A stretch of 64,000 bases of DNA from Pseudomonadota bacterium (lineage in GTDB: Bacteria; Pseudomonadota; Gammaproteobacteria; Steroidobacterales; Woeseiaceae), in assembly GCA_027621915.1 (NCBI GenBank), contig JAQCAD010000007.1, forward strand, positions 33,323 through 97,322, in the 5' to 3' direction. The notes under the pieces are model-generated. The model made no database searches, was not told the origin of the DNA, and worked only from the letters and a program-made list of their open reading frames with translations. This document shows positions 57,141-64,000 of the stretch, in pieces. Made by a program: the position numbers and the translations under genes. Numbering within the stretch: position 1 is the stretch's first letter; the number at the start of each line of letters is the position of its first letter.

Positions 57141-57470
57141 TCAGTCGCTCTCAGCAGCAACTTCGTCGTCGACGAGAAGACTTTTTAACTCGCCTGAGTG
57201 AAACATCTCGACGACAATATCCGCACCACCAATCAATTCACCATTGACATAGAGCTGGGGGAAAGTCGGCCAGTTCGAATACACCTTGAGTCCCTCTCGT
57301 ATTTCCGGATCCTCAAAGATATTCACGTAGGCAAACGGTCTGCCAACTGATTTCAGCGCAGCGACGGTCTGACCGGAAAACCCGCACTGTGGAAAATCGG
57401 GCGTGCCCTTCATGTACAGCAGCACCGGATTTTTCTCCAGTTGATCCTTGATTTTTTCGTTGACGTTCAC
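57141..57470 (-). CDS. grxD: Monothiol glutaredoxin, Grx4 family
   Basis: 109 aa. CGFS active-site motif in FPQCGFSGQ, preceded by NPVLLYMKGTP, and WPTFPQLYVNGELIGGADIV, which binds glutathione. These proteins hold [2Fe-2S] clusters and deliver them. GTG at 57470 fits the E. coli start and lies 11 nt after AAGG; an upstream GTG at 57482 is also in frame but has no spacing from that site. Confidence 0.93.
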   Translation of the reverse strand: MNVNEKIKDQLEKNPVLLYMKGTPDFPQCGFSGQTVAALKSVGRPFAYVNIFEDPEIREGLKVYSNWPTFPQLYVNGELIGGADIVVEMFHSGELKSLLVDDEVAAESD

Positions 57471-57542
57471 TTGGACACACACCTTATCTTCAATTACAGG
57501 ACAGCCAGGCAGTTACCTGACGTTATGCAACACAATATGGAG

Positions 57543-57881
57543 CTAAAGATTCGTATTTACAACCACGCGGCTGTCAACACTCACCACGCCATGGGTATTT
57601 TGCGCAATATCGACCACCCGATCGCGAATACCGTAACTACCGACAGTACCCGTCAGCGTAACCCGACCCGACGCCGTTCTGATGCCGAGCGTAAAATTGC
57701 TGATTTCCGCATCATCGCTGTATTGCTGACGTATCTGGCCCGAAATTGCACTGTCCGAATTGACCTCCGTGGGCGTCCTGGTGGTGTCCGGAGCCACTTC
57801 GACCGACGAGTTGTTGCCAAGCAACATCGCCGTGCAGCCGGAGAAGCTCAAAATGGCTATGAGCAAGATCAGAAATCGCAT
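57543..57881 (-). CDS. BON domain lipoprotein
   Basis: 112 aa from the ATG at 57881. Signal and lipobox LSFSGC, then a disordered stretch, then one BON domain (about 50-110, ISGQIRQQYSDDAEISNF and GRVTLTGTVGSYGIRDRVVDIAQNTHGV). BON proteins bind phospholipid surfaces or support envelope integrity; DolP (YraP) has two BON domains, this has one. An in-frame extension to 57908 is possible but spoils the signal peptide. Confidence 0.85.
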   Translation of the reverse strand: MRFLILLIAILSFSGCTAMLLGNNSSVEVAPDTTRTPTEVNSDSAISGQIRQQYSDDAEISNFTLGIRTASGRVTLTGTVGSYGIRDRVVDIAQNTHGVVSVDSRVVVNTNL

Positions 57882-58006
57882 CGATTTTACGGCTATCTCA
57901 GTAGTCATTGCCGTGATTGTACTGAAGTGCCTGGCGGGAACCTAGCCATCTGTCTCAAGAAGCCGGGCCGGGCGCTGAAAGCCCTGCAATCCCCTATATC
58001 AATCAC

Positions 58007-58012
58007 TATAAT
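58007..58012 (+). promoter_or_regulatory. Candidate -10 box TATAAT
   Basis: Perfect consensus hexamer 92 nt before the PuuD-like ATG. The -35 at 17 bp spacing (CTGCAA) is weak. GGGAGAAATAACG just before the ATG is the ribosome binding site. Confidence 0.35.
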
Positions 58013-58104
58013 AGCCAGCCTGCCTTTTGGTAGGAGAAGGCAACGCTCCCCGGATTCAGAATCCGAACAATAAACCAACAATAATCCTCCGGGAGAAATA
58101 ACGA

Positions 58105-58725
58105 ATGAACCCTTTAAAAAGCATCCCGGGAACCATCATCGCCGGTTTTGTACTCGCAATACTGATACTCCTGGCGACAGGTGATGGCCCCATCACGGCG
58201 ATCGGCGCTGGAAAAGCCAATTCCCTGATTATCTGGCTGCACGTGTTTGCCGGCATCATCTGGATTGGTCTCTTGTACTACTTTAATTTCGTTCAGGTCC
58301 CAGCCCTCGGTGCAGCAGCGAGCGATGACGGCGGGCCGGGTGGTGCTGGCATTACCAAATATGTCGCACCGCGTGCACTGCTTTGGTTTCGCTGGTCCGC
58401 GGCCGCCACCTGGGTAACCGGCGCCGCATTTCTGATGCACCGTGGAGAATTAGCCAATGCATTCATGCTCGGCATGGGCGGCGAAGTCACCAATGCTTAT
58501 GCGATGACGATAGGCATCGGTGCGTGGCTCGGCACGGTCATGCTGTTCAATGTCTGGGTGCTGATCTGGCCGAACCAGAAAAAAGTACTTGGCATCGTCA
58601 AAGCCAGTGCCGAAGAAATTGCCGCCTCGAAGAACGTCGCCTTCATGGCGTCCCGCGCCAACACGCTGATGTCAATTCCGTTGATCATGAGCATGGTTGG
58701 TGCCGGTCACGGATTCATCATGTAA
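58105..58725 (+). CDS. PuuD-like membrane protein (urate hydroxylase N-terminal type, no cytochrome domain)
   Basis: 206 aa integral membrane protein of about six helices. WLHVFAGIIWIGLLYYFNFVQVPAL is the signature of the PuuD/DUF989 membrane domain, and GAWLGTVMLFNVWVLIWPNQKK is also typical. Full-length PuuD carries a C-terminal cytochrome c domain for urate oxidation; this gene has none and its neighbours show no purine catabolism. It is followed by a clear terminator. Many short relatives are annotated as urate hydroxylase without evidence, so function is left open. Confidence 0.75.
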   Translation: MNPLKSIPGTIIAGFVLAILILLATGDGPITAIGAGKANSLIIWLHVFAGIIWIGLLYYFNFVQVPALGAAASDDGGPGGAGITKYVAPRALLWFRWSAAATWVTGAAFLMHRGELANAFMLGMGGEVTNAYAMTIGIGAWLGTVMLFNVWVLIWPNQKKVLGIVKASAEEIAASKNVAFMASRANTLMSIPLIMSMVGAGHGFIM

Positions 58726-58748
58726 GTCGACCAGCATATAACGCGAAG

Positions 58749-58776
58749 AGCCCGGCCAAGCGCCGGGCTTCTTTTA
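58749..58776 (+). terminator. Rho-independent terminator
   Basis: Stem AGCCCGGC (58749-58756) and GCCGGGCT (58762-58769), loop CAAGC, followed by TTCTTTTA. It lies 23 bp after the PuuD-like stop and separates it from nadC. Confidence 0.88.
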
Positions 58777-58799
58777 TCAGTCTATTGCAGAGTTCAACG

Positions 58800-59660
58800 A
58801 TGACAAATTCAGACAACCTGACAGCCGCTATTTCAATAAATGTCAGAAACGCGCTCGAAGAAGATCTTGGAACGGGAGATCTCACTGCAAGCCTTGTAGC
58901 GGCAGATGCAAACGCTCGGGCGATCGTAATTACCAGGGAGCCGATGACAATGGCTGGCCAGCCCTGGGTCAATGAAGTCTTCCGACAATTGAGCCCGGAC
59001 GTCAATGTTGAATGGTTCTGCAATGATGGCGACCACGTCCCGGCCGATGCTGAACTTTGCATTATTACCGGTCCAGCTCGCTCTATATTGAGCGGTGAAC
59101 GAACAGCTCTGAACTTTCTCCAGTTATTGTCCGCAACTGCAACGACAACCGCGCATTACGTTCAGGAGATCAAGGGAACGATGGCCCGCATTCTCGATAC
59201 ACGAAAGACGGTTCCCGGATTGCGGTTGGCGCAAAAATACGCGGTACGCTGTGGCGGTGGCGACAATCATCGGATTGGTCTGTTTGACGCGTTACTGATC
59301 AAGGAAAACCACATCGTTAGTAATGGCGGAATCGCAAGTGCCGTAGCTGCAGCGAAACATGATCTCCACGGCGTGCCGGTTGAAATTGAAGTGGAGTCTC
59401 TCGCCGAACTTCGTGAAGCAATAGCCGCCGGCGCGGATCGCGTACTTCTCGACAACTTTGATATCGAAGACCTGCAGCACGCAGTGGATATCAATCAGAA
59501 GGACGGCAACCCGCCTGCCGGGCTGGAGTCATCCGGTGGTATAACAATGAAAAACATTCGTGCAATTGCAGAGACCGGTGTCGACTACATCTCCGTAGGG
59601 GCCCTGACGAAAGACATCAAAGCTATCGATTTATCGATGCGTTTTTATTACGAGGATTAA
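58800..59660 (+). CDS. nadC: Nicotinate-nucleotide pyrophosphorylase (quinolinate phosphoribosyltransferase)
   Basis: 286 aa. NAD de novo synthesis from quinolinate and PRPP. EEDLGTGDLTA, LSGERTALNFLQ, ILDTRKTVPGLRLAQKYAVRCGGGDNHR and the C-terminal ESSGGITMKNI are diagnostic. An open frame extends to 58383 through the PuuD-like gene and terminator and is ignored. Its TAA overlaps the amidase stop on the other strand. Confidence 0.97.
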   Translation: MTNSDNLTAAISINVRNALEEDLGTGDLTASLVAADANARAIVITREPMTMAGQPWVNEVFRQLSPDVNVEWFCNDGDHVPADAELCIITGPARSILSGERTALNFLQLLSATATTTAHYVQEIKGTMARILDTRKTVPGLRLAQKYAVRCGGGDNHRIGLFDALLIKENHIVSNGGIASAVAAAKHDLHGVPVEIEVESLAELREAIAAGADRVLLDNFDIEDLQHAVDINQKDGNPPAGLESSGGITMKNIRAIAETGVDYISVGALTKDIKAIDLSMRFYYED

Positions 59661-61180
59661 TCCGGTTCTACCATCGATGGGCGCCGATCGAGAAAGTCCG
59701 TGACGCTTTCGTAGGCCATCGCAAACTCGAGCACCATCTTGTCCTCTCCCATTCGGCCGACGAATTGCATTCCCATTGGCCGACCGTCAGCGTCAAATCC
59801 CGCAGGAAGATTGACGACCGGCAAACCGGCAATTGTTCCGCCAATCACCACTTCCATCCAGCGGTGATAGGTGTCCATCACTTTCCCATTTATCTTTTTG
59901 GGCCAGTGGATCTCTTTCGGAAATGGAAAAACCTGGGCGGTCGGCAGCGCAAGAATGTCGTAGGACTCAAACAAAGACAACAACGCCCGGTACCACTCTG
60001 CCCTGTCCAGTCCAGCTTTCGATACTCTCGACGCGGGCATATCGACGCTACCCTCGAATTCCCAGACTGCTTCGGGTTTCAGAAGCTTTCTCATGTCCGG
60101 ATCGTCATAGAATTCCCTGAAGTCACTCATATCCCAGTGTCTTAACGTTAACCACGTTTGCCACAGCTGTGCCATATCGTAGTCGGGCTGGCATTCCTCA
60201 ACCACCGCGCCTGACGACGCGACCTGCTGCAGCGCAGATTCGCAAATTTGTATCACGCCGGGTTCAGTCGCGAGGTAACCGTCATAGTCGCCCATCCAGC
60301 CGATTCTGTAGCCGGAAAGGTCTTGTTGTCGAAATGCATCGAACGCAGGAATCCTGTCACGAAGACTGAGCGGCGAGCGCGGGTCGTACCCGGACATTGT
60401 CTCAAAGAGTCGAATAGTGTCCTCCACATTTCGACCCATCGGACCATTGGTCGACAATTGCTGGTAGTAGAGGTCCGACTTGGGAACGCTGGGTACCCTG
60501 CCCTGCGTCGGCCGAAAACCAACGACATTATTGAACGCGCCAGGATTTCTCAGCGACCCCATCATGTCGCTACCCTCGGCTATCGGCAACATGTGTGTCG
60601 CCATACCACATGCGGCTCCGCCACTGCTTCCGCCAGCCGTCAATTTCGGATTGTAAGCAGAACCCGTTGCACCATGGACGGCGTTGTAACTTTGGGATCC
60701 CAGCCCAAATTCAGGTGTATTCGTTTTTCCGATAAAGATCGCGCCTTGCGAACGGATTCGTGCGACATGTAGCGAATCCTCCGTTGCGATCGTTCCCGCA
60801 AATATAGGTGAACCACTGCTTGTTTCCAATCCCTTGGCATCGGCAAGGTTCTTGATCGCATGCGGCATGCCGTGCATCCAGCCCCAATACTCATCCTTGT
60901 TCAATGCCTGGTCCGCAAGATCCGCCTGGGCAAGCAATACGTCGTCACCAGCCATGCTAACGATCGCGTTGTAAACAGGATTGTATCGATGAATACGATC
61001 GAGATACGCCTGCATGACTTCAACACACGTAACATGCTGCTGCCGGATAGCGGCTGATAATTGCGACGCGCTCAGTTCTGTCAGATCGGACGGTATCTCG
61101 TTTGCGAGCATGTCAGCCGGCAATGACATTGCGACGCCGGCTCCTGCCGTGCCACCCAGGAATTCTCGTCTGTCCAACAT
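59657..61180 (-). CDS. Tat-exported amidase (amidase signature family), third gene of the malonate operon
   Basis: 507 aa. The N terminus LDRREFLGGTAGAGVAM is a twin-arginine signal. The amidase signature is present: catalytic Lys in HAIKNLADAKG (about 110), Ser in GGSSGGAACG (about 185), and GSDMMGSLRNP for the nucleophile Ser. It begins 15 bp after the madM stop with a good AAGGAG. The AS family includes malonamidase E2, so a malonamate- or malonamide-cleaving role beside a malonate transporter is a reasonable guess. Other amides remain possible. Confidence 0.88.
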   Translation of the reverse strand: MLDRREFLGGTAGAGVAMSLPADMLANEIPSDLTELSASQLSAAIRQQHVTCVEVMQAYLDRIHRYNPVYNAIVSMAGDDVLLAQADLADQALNKDEYWGWMHGMPHAIKNLADAKGLETSSGSPIFAGTIATEDSLHVARIRSQGAIFIGKTNTPEFGLGSQSYNAVHGATGSAYNPKLTAGGSSGGAACGMATHMLPIAEGSDMMGSLRNPGAFNNVVGFRPTQGRVPSVPKSDLYYQQLSTNGPMGRNVEDTIRLFETMSGYDPRSPLSLRDRIPAFDAFRQQDLSGYRIGWMGDYDGYLATEPGVIQICESALQQVASSGAVVEECQPDYDMAQLWQTWLTLRHWDMSDFREFYDDPDMRKLLKPEAVWEFEGSVDMPASRVSKAGLDRAEWYRALLSLFESYDILALPTAQVFPFPKEIHWPKKINGKVMDTYHRWMEVVIGGTIAGLPVVNLPAGFDADGRPMGMQFVGRMGEDKMVLEFAMAYESVTDFLDRRPSMVEPD

Positions 61181-61195
61181 TATTCTCCTTCCGGG

Positions 61196-61960
61196 TCAGA
61201 CGATTGATCTGACCATCAAAAACAAAACGGATGGCGCCAGCAGGCAGCCAACGCCTGTATAAAAGGTAGCAGTCATTGCGCCGTAAGGCACCAGCTTTGG
61301 ATCTGTCGCCGCCAATCCGCCGGCAACGCCGCTCGTCGTGCCCATCAGACCGCCGTAAATCAAAGCTGCATGCGGGTTGTTCAGTCCGATGTGCGGAGCG
61401 ATGAAAGGTGTTCCAATCATGACCAGTACGGACTTCGTCAGGCCTGCGGCTACGCTTAACGCGATTACGCCGGAGTCAGCGCCGAGTGCAGTGCCGGTTA
61501 CCGGTCCGACGATGTAGGTGGCCGCACCTGCGCCTATCGTGCTGATGGAGACGGCGTCGGAATATCCGAATGCGACCGCGACGATCGCGCCGACGACGAA
61601 AGACAAAACGACGCCGATAACGACCGACGCAGCTCCAACAAGACCCGCTTTCTTCAATGCTTCAAGCTCTGCACCGAATGCCGTCGCTACGATTGCGAAG
61701 TCGCGAAACATCGCGCCACCCAGAATGCCGACGCCTGCAAACAAACTGAAATCGGCCAGGCCCTGCTGACCGCCTGTCAATCTGCCGCCGACGTAGGCAA
61801 GCACCAGCCCGAGCGCAATCGCGATTGCGGAACCGTGAATATGCCCTCCGGTCAGCCTGGTCGAAATCTCGTATGAGAGCCAAACCAGTATCCCAACGAA
61901 AGCAAATGCAGTTATCAGCGAATTCTTTTCAAGAACAGCAAGCAGTGACTCAAGAATCAT
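61196..61960 (-). CDS. madM: Malonate transporter subunit MadM
   Basis: 254 aa integral membrane protein, about eight hydrophobic segments, with the MadM-type stretches SYEISTRLTGGHIHGSAIA and GGLMGTTSGVAGGLAATDP. With MadL it forms a sodium-dependent malonate carrier. The ATG at 61960 overlaps madL by 11 bp. No malonate decarboxylase genes follow on this strand. Confidence 0.93.
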   Translation of the reverse strand: MILESLLAVLEKNSLITAFAFVGILVWLSYEISTRLTGGHIHGSAIAIALGLVLAYVGGRLTGGQQGLADFSLFAGVGILGGAMFRDFAIVATAFGAELEALKKAGLVGAASVVIGVVLSFVVGAIVAVAFGYSDAVSISTIGAGAATYIVGPVTGTALGADSGVIALSVAAGLTKSVLVMIGTPFIAPHIGLNNPHAALIYGGLMGTTSGVAGGLAATDPKLVPYGAMTATFYTGVGCLLAPSVLFLMVRSIV

Positions 61961-62321
61961 GCCGTTCGCCGCCGCCAATTCTCGAGAGCACGGGAATCAT
62001 CGCGAAGCTGACTGCGACAGCTGCAACTCCGGCAACGATCGCAAGCCATCCGCTGGAAATTGCGGCAATTACGTTTTGTTTGGCAGCCATCGCAACGACG
62101 ATCGGAATATACATCGCGCTCCAGAATCCGATGCCTCTTTCAGTCGGTTCTCCCAGGGTGAATTTCTGATGCGACAGATTTGACAGGACTATCAGCATAA
62201 GCATTGCTATGCCTACGCCACCGACATTTGCCTGCACGCCAATCAAAACGCCCAGAATATCGCCGACAAACACGCCAACGAGCATGCAAAATGCCAGCAG
62301 GGCCACACCGTATATCACCAT
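61950..62321 (-). CDS. madL: Malonate transporter subunit MadL
   Basis: 123 aa, four hydrophobic segments, the usual MadL length from ATG 62321. MVIYGVALLAFCMLVGVFVGD and GVQANVGGVGIAMLML are typical. First gene of madL-madM-amidase and divergent from matB. A longer frame to 62396 is open but would run into the matB gene. Confidence 0.93.
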   Translation of the reverse strand: MVIYGVALLAFCMLVGVFVGDILGVLIGVQANVGGVGIAMLMLIVLSNLSHQKFTLGEPTERGIGFWSAMYIPIVVAMAAKQNVIAAISSGWLAIVAGVAAVAVSFAMIPVLSRIGGGERHDS

Positions 62322-62384
62322 TATCGTCTCTTTTATAAGATCCGGTCTTTGGCGGTATGATGCCCCGCAAGATAGGAAAAAGCG

Positions 62385-63929
62385 ATGTCTACTCAAGAGC
62401 GATCGATGAACTGCAACGACTTCAATCTATACACGCATTTTCGCACGCATATGGAGGCACGAGCCGGCAAGGAATTTTTGTGCACTGGTGAAGGTCGCTC
62501 GATTTCTTACGAGGAAGCCGACCAGAATGCGGCAAAGTACGCTCAATTTCTTTCTGACCTTGGCGCCGAACCCGGCGATCGTATCTCCGTTCAGGTCGAA
62601 AAATCACCGGACTGCCTGTTTCTGTATCTTGGTTGCCTCAGGGCCGGCCTTGTGTTCCATCCCCTTAATCCCGGGTACCGGAAAGGAGAGCTCGATTATT
62701 TTCTTCACAATGCAGAACCCACATTCGTCGTCTGCGATCCGACTAACCTTGACGTGATTTCACCGATTGCAAGGTCCGCAGGCGCCAGGCATGCGTTCAC
62801 ACTCGATGCGACCGGGCGAGGTACGCTTTACGATGGCGCGTGCAATACTGACCCGGGCTTCGACACGATCCCGCGCGAACCCAACGACCTTGCAGCATTG
62901 CTCTACTCGTCCGGAACGACCGGTGTGCCGAAGGGCATCATGCTGACGCATGCAAATTTGTTAAGGAATACGGAGGCGCTTGTCGCCGCCTGGGGGTTCA
63001 CTCAGAATGATCGCTTGTTGCACGCCCTGCCGATATTTCATGTTCACGGACTGTTCGTCGCGATTGGCTGTGCGCTCATGAGCGGCGCGAGTATGCGCTG
63101 GCTTCAGTCGTATGATGCCAGGCAGGTCATTCGCTTCCTGCCGGAGTGCACAGTTTTCATGGGCGTGCCAACCTATTACACGCGACTCCTGTCTGATCCG
63201 TCATTTACAGATGAAGTGACCGCAAACATCCGGCTTTTCGTGTCAGGGTCCGCGCCGTTATTGCAAGAGACATTCGATGAGTTCGAGTCCAGAACAGGTC
63301 ATCGCATCCTCGAACGCTACGGCATGACCGAGACCAACATGAACACCTCAAACCCGCTTGATGGCTTGCGCAAGGCCGGAACGGTGGGACCGCCACTGCC
63401 CGACGTTGATGTCAGGATTGTTGACGATAATGGCGTACAAATCTGCAGCGGCGAAATTGGCAATATCCAGGTACGTGGACCAAATGTCTTTATTGGCTAT
63501 TGGAAAATGCCGGAAAAGACAGCGGAAGACTTTACAGAGGATGGTTTCTTCAACACCGGTGATAAGGGGCAGATTGACAATGACGGGTACGTCACTATTG
63601 TCGGCCGCGCGAAAGACCTGGTGATCACAGGCGGTCTAAATGTATACCCGAAGGAAATCGAGCAGTTCATCGATGGGATTGACGGCGTCAAGGAGTCAGC
63701 GATTATCGGCGTGCCGCACGCAGATTTCGGTGAAGGAGTTGTTGCCGTGGTAGTGCCCGCCGCGGGACATCAACTGGTTGAGCAAGACATTGTTGGTGCG
63801 TGCAAAAACGACCTGGCCAGCTTCAAAGTGCCTAAGGGTGTCGTGATCGTTGATGAATTACCGCGCAACGCGATGGGGAAAGTGCAAAAGAATGTACTGC
63901 GCGAGTCTTATCGGGATTTGCTCAGCTAG
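62385..63929 (+). CDS. matB: Malonyl-CoA synthetase (MatB-like acyl-CoA synthetase)
   Basis: 514 aa ANL-family enzyme that activates malonate to malonyl-CoA with ATP. The P-loop is YSSGTTGVPKGIMLTH (about 173-188), the A5 motif YGMTETNMNTSNP matches the MatB version, FFNTGDKG and GRAKDLVITGG follow, and the catalytic Lys lies in RNAMGKVQKN near the C terminus. Its place opposite the malonate transporter genes supports the substrate call. The gene that follows lies outside the window. Confidence 0.9.
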   Translation: MSTQERSMNCNDFNLYTHFRTHMEARAGKEFLCTGEGRSISYEEADQNAAKYAQFLSDLGAEPGDRISVQVEKSPDCLFLYLGCLRAGLVFHPLNPGYRKGELDYFLHNAEPTFVVCDPTNLDVISPIARSAGARHAFTLDATGRGTLYDGACNTDPGFDTIPREPNDLAALLYSSGTTGVPKGIMLTHANLLRNTEALVAAWGFTQNDRLLHALPIFHVHGLFVAIGCALMSGASMRWLQSYDARQVIRFLPECTVFMGVPTYYTRLLSDPSFTDEVTANIRLFVSGSAPLLQETFDEFESRTGHRILERYGMTETNMNTSNPLDGLRKAGTVGPPLPDVDVRIVDDNGVQICSGEIGNIQVRGPNVFIGYWKMPEKTAEDFTEDGFFNTGDKGQIDNDGYVTIVGRAKDLVITGGLNVYPKEIEQFIDGIDGVKESAIIGVPHADFGEGVVAVVVPAAGHQLVEQDIVGACKNDLASFKVPKGVVIVDELPRNAMGKVQKNVLRESYRDLLS

Positions 63930-63955
63930 GAAGACTCTGATTAAGTTTCAATACA

Positions 63956-63964
63956 TGGGATAAT
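63956..63964 (+). promoter_or_regulatory. Candidate extended -10 element after matB
   Basis: TG at 63956-63957, one base, then GATAAT at 63959-63964, similar in form to the TGGCATAAT elements before metG and the HEAT gene. It could drive a gene beginning past the window edge. Confidence 0.3.
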
Positions 63965-64000
63965 CACGCATCTTCTCAGCACGGTGCAAGCGCATGGATC

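Noticed and set aside
58383..58799. N-terminal extension of nadC
   Set aside because: It passes through the PuuD-like gene in another frame and through a strong terminator; nadC reads normally from ATG 58800.
63930..64000. Start of a malonate decarboxylase or other gene after matB
   Set aside because: Only 71 bp remain and no start with a ribosome binding site could be assigned.

Overview
The window is 64 kb of a dense bacterial chromosome with moderately high G+C. Nearly all of it is coding, in short operons with stop/start overlaps. Gene content and order point to a gammaproteobacterium: lptF-lptG divergent from pepA-holC-valS, DUF2066-pgsA-perM-hda divergent from purM-purN, metG followed by rnfABCDGE-nth, and aceE-aceF-lpd with a lipoyl domain on E3. 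Type IV pilus ATPases, Rnf, c-di-GMP signalling and malonate use fit a free-living, possibly marine, poorly studied lineage. That placement is inference. No tRNA, rRNA, CRISPR array, prophage or intact insertion sequence was seen.

Layout. 0-9 kb: MFS-type transporter and RDD protein, convergent with lptF-lptG (LPS export), then pepA-holC-valS. 9-13 kb: MoxR ATPase, DUF58 protein and DUF3488 transglutaminase. 13-19 kb: prfC, a uracil-DNA glycosylase/rimI pair, a degenerate phosphatidylserine-decarboxylase-like protein, proS and a lytic transglycosylase. 19-28 kb: acylphosphatase, DUF4398 lipoprotein, arsC-wrbA, hda-perM-pgsA-DUF2066, purM-purN, dcd and mrp. 28-33 kb: a HEAT-repeat/serine-threonine kinase reading frame broken by one in-frame TGA, then two PilT/PilU-type ATPases. 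This block lies between mrp and metG. 33-41 kb: metG, rnfABCDGE, nth and DUF1841. 41-43.5 kb: a bufferin-type operon (DUF692, DUF2063, DoxX) with no precursor gene beside it, then a large perfect inverted repeat. 43.6-53.6 kb: GltB-like FMN protein, the pyruvate dehydrogenase complex, a divergent M17 aminopeptidase and rnt. 53.6-58 kb: a composite GGDEF/EAL protein with an overlapping periplasmic-binding lipoprotein gene, grxD and a BON lipoprotein. 58-64 kb: a PuuD-like membrane protein, nadC, and a malonate locus (madL-madM-Tat amidase divergent from matB).

Most notable points: (1) a Ser/Thr kinase with HEAT repeats, joined to two pilus-retraction ATPases, whose frame is intact except for one TGA at a position where a neighbouring repeat has Trp; (2) a malonate-uptake operon that includes an exported amidase; (3) a precursor-less bufferin operon; (4) a Psd homologue that has lost the residues needed for pyruvoyl chemistry; (5) a 26-bp-arm inverted repeat; (6) TTGA start/stop overlaps used three times for operon coupling.
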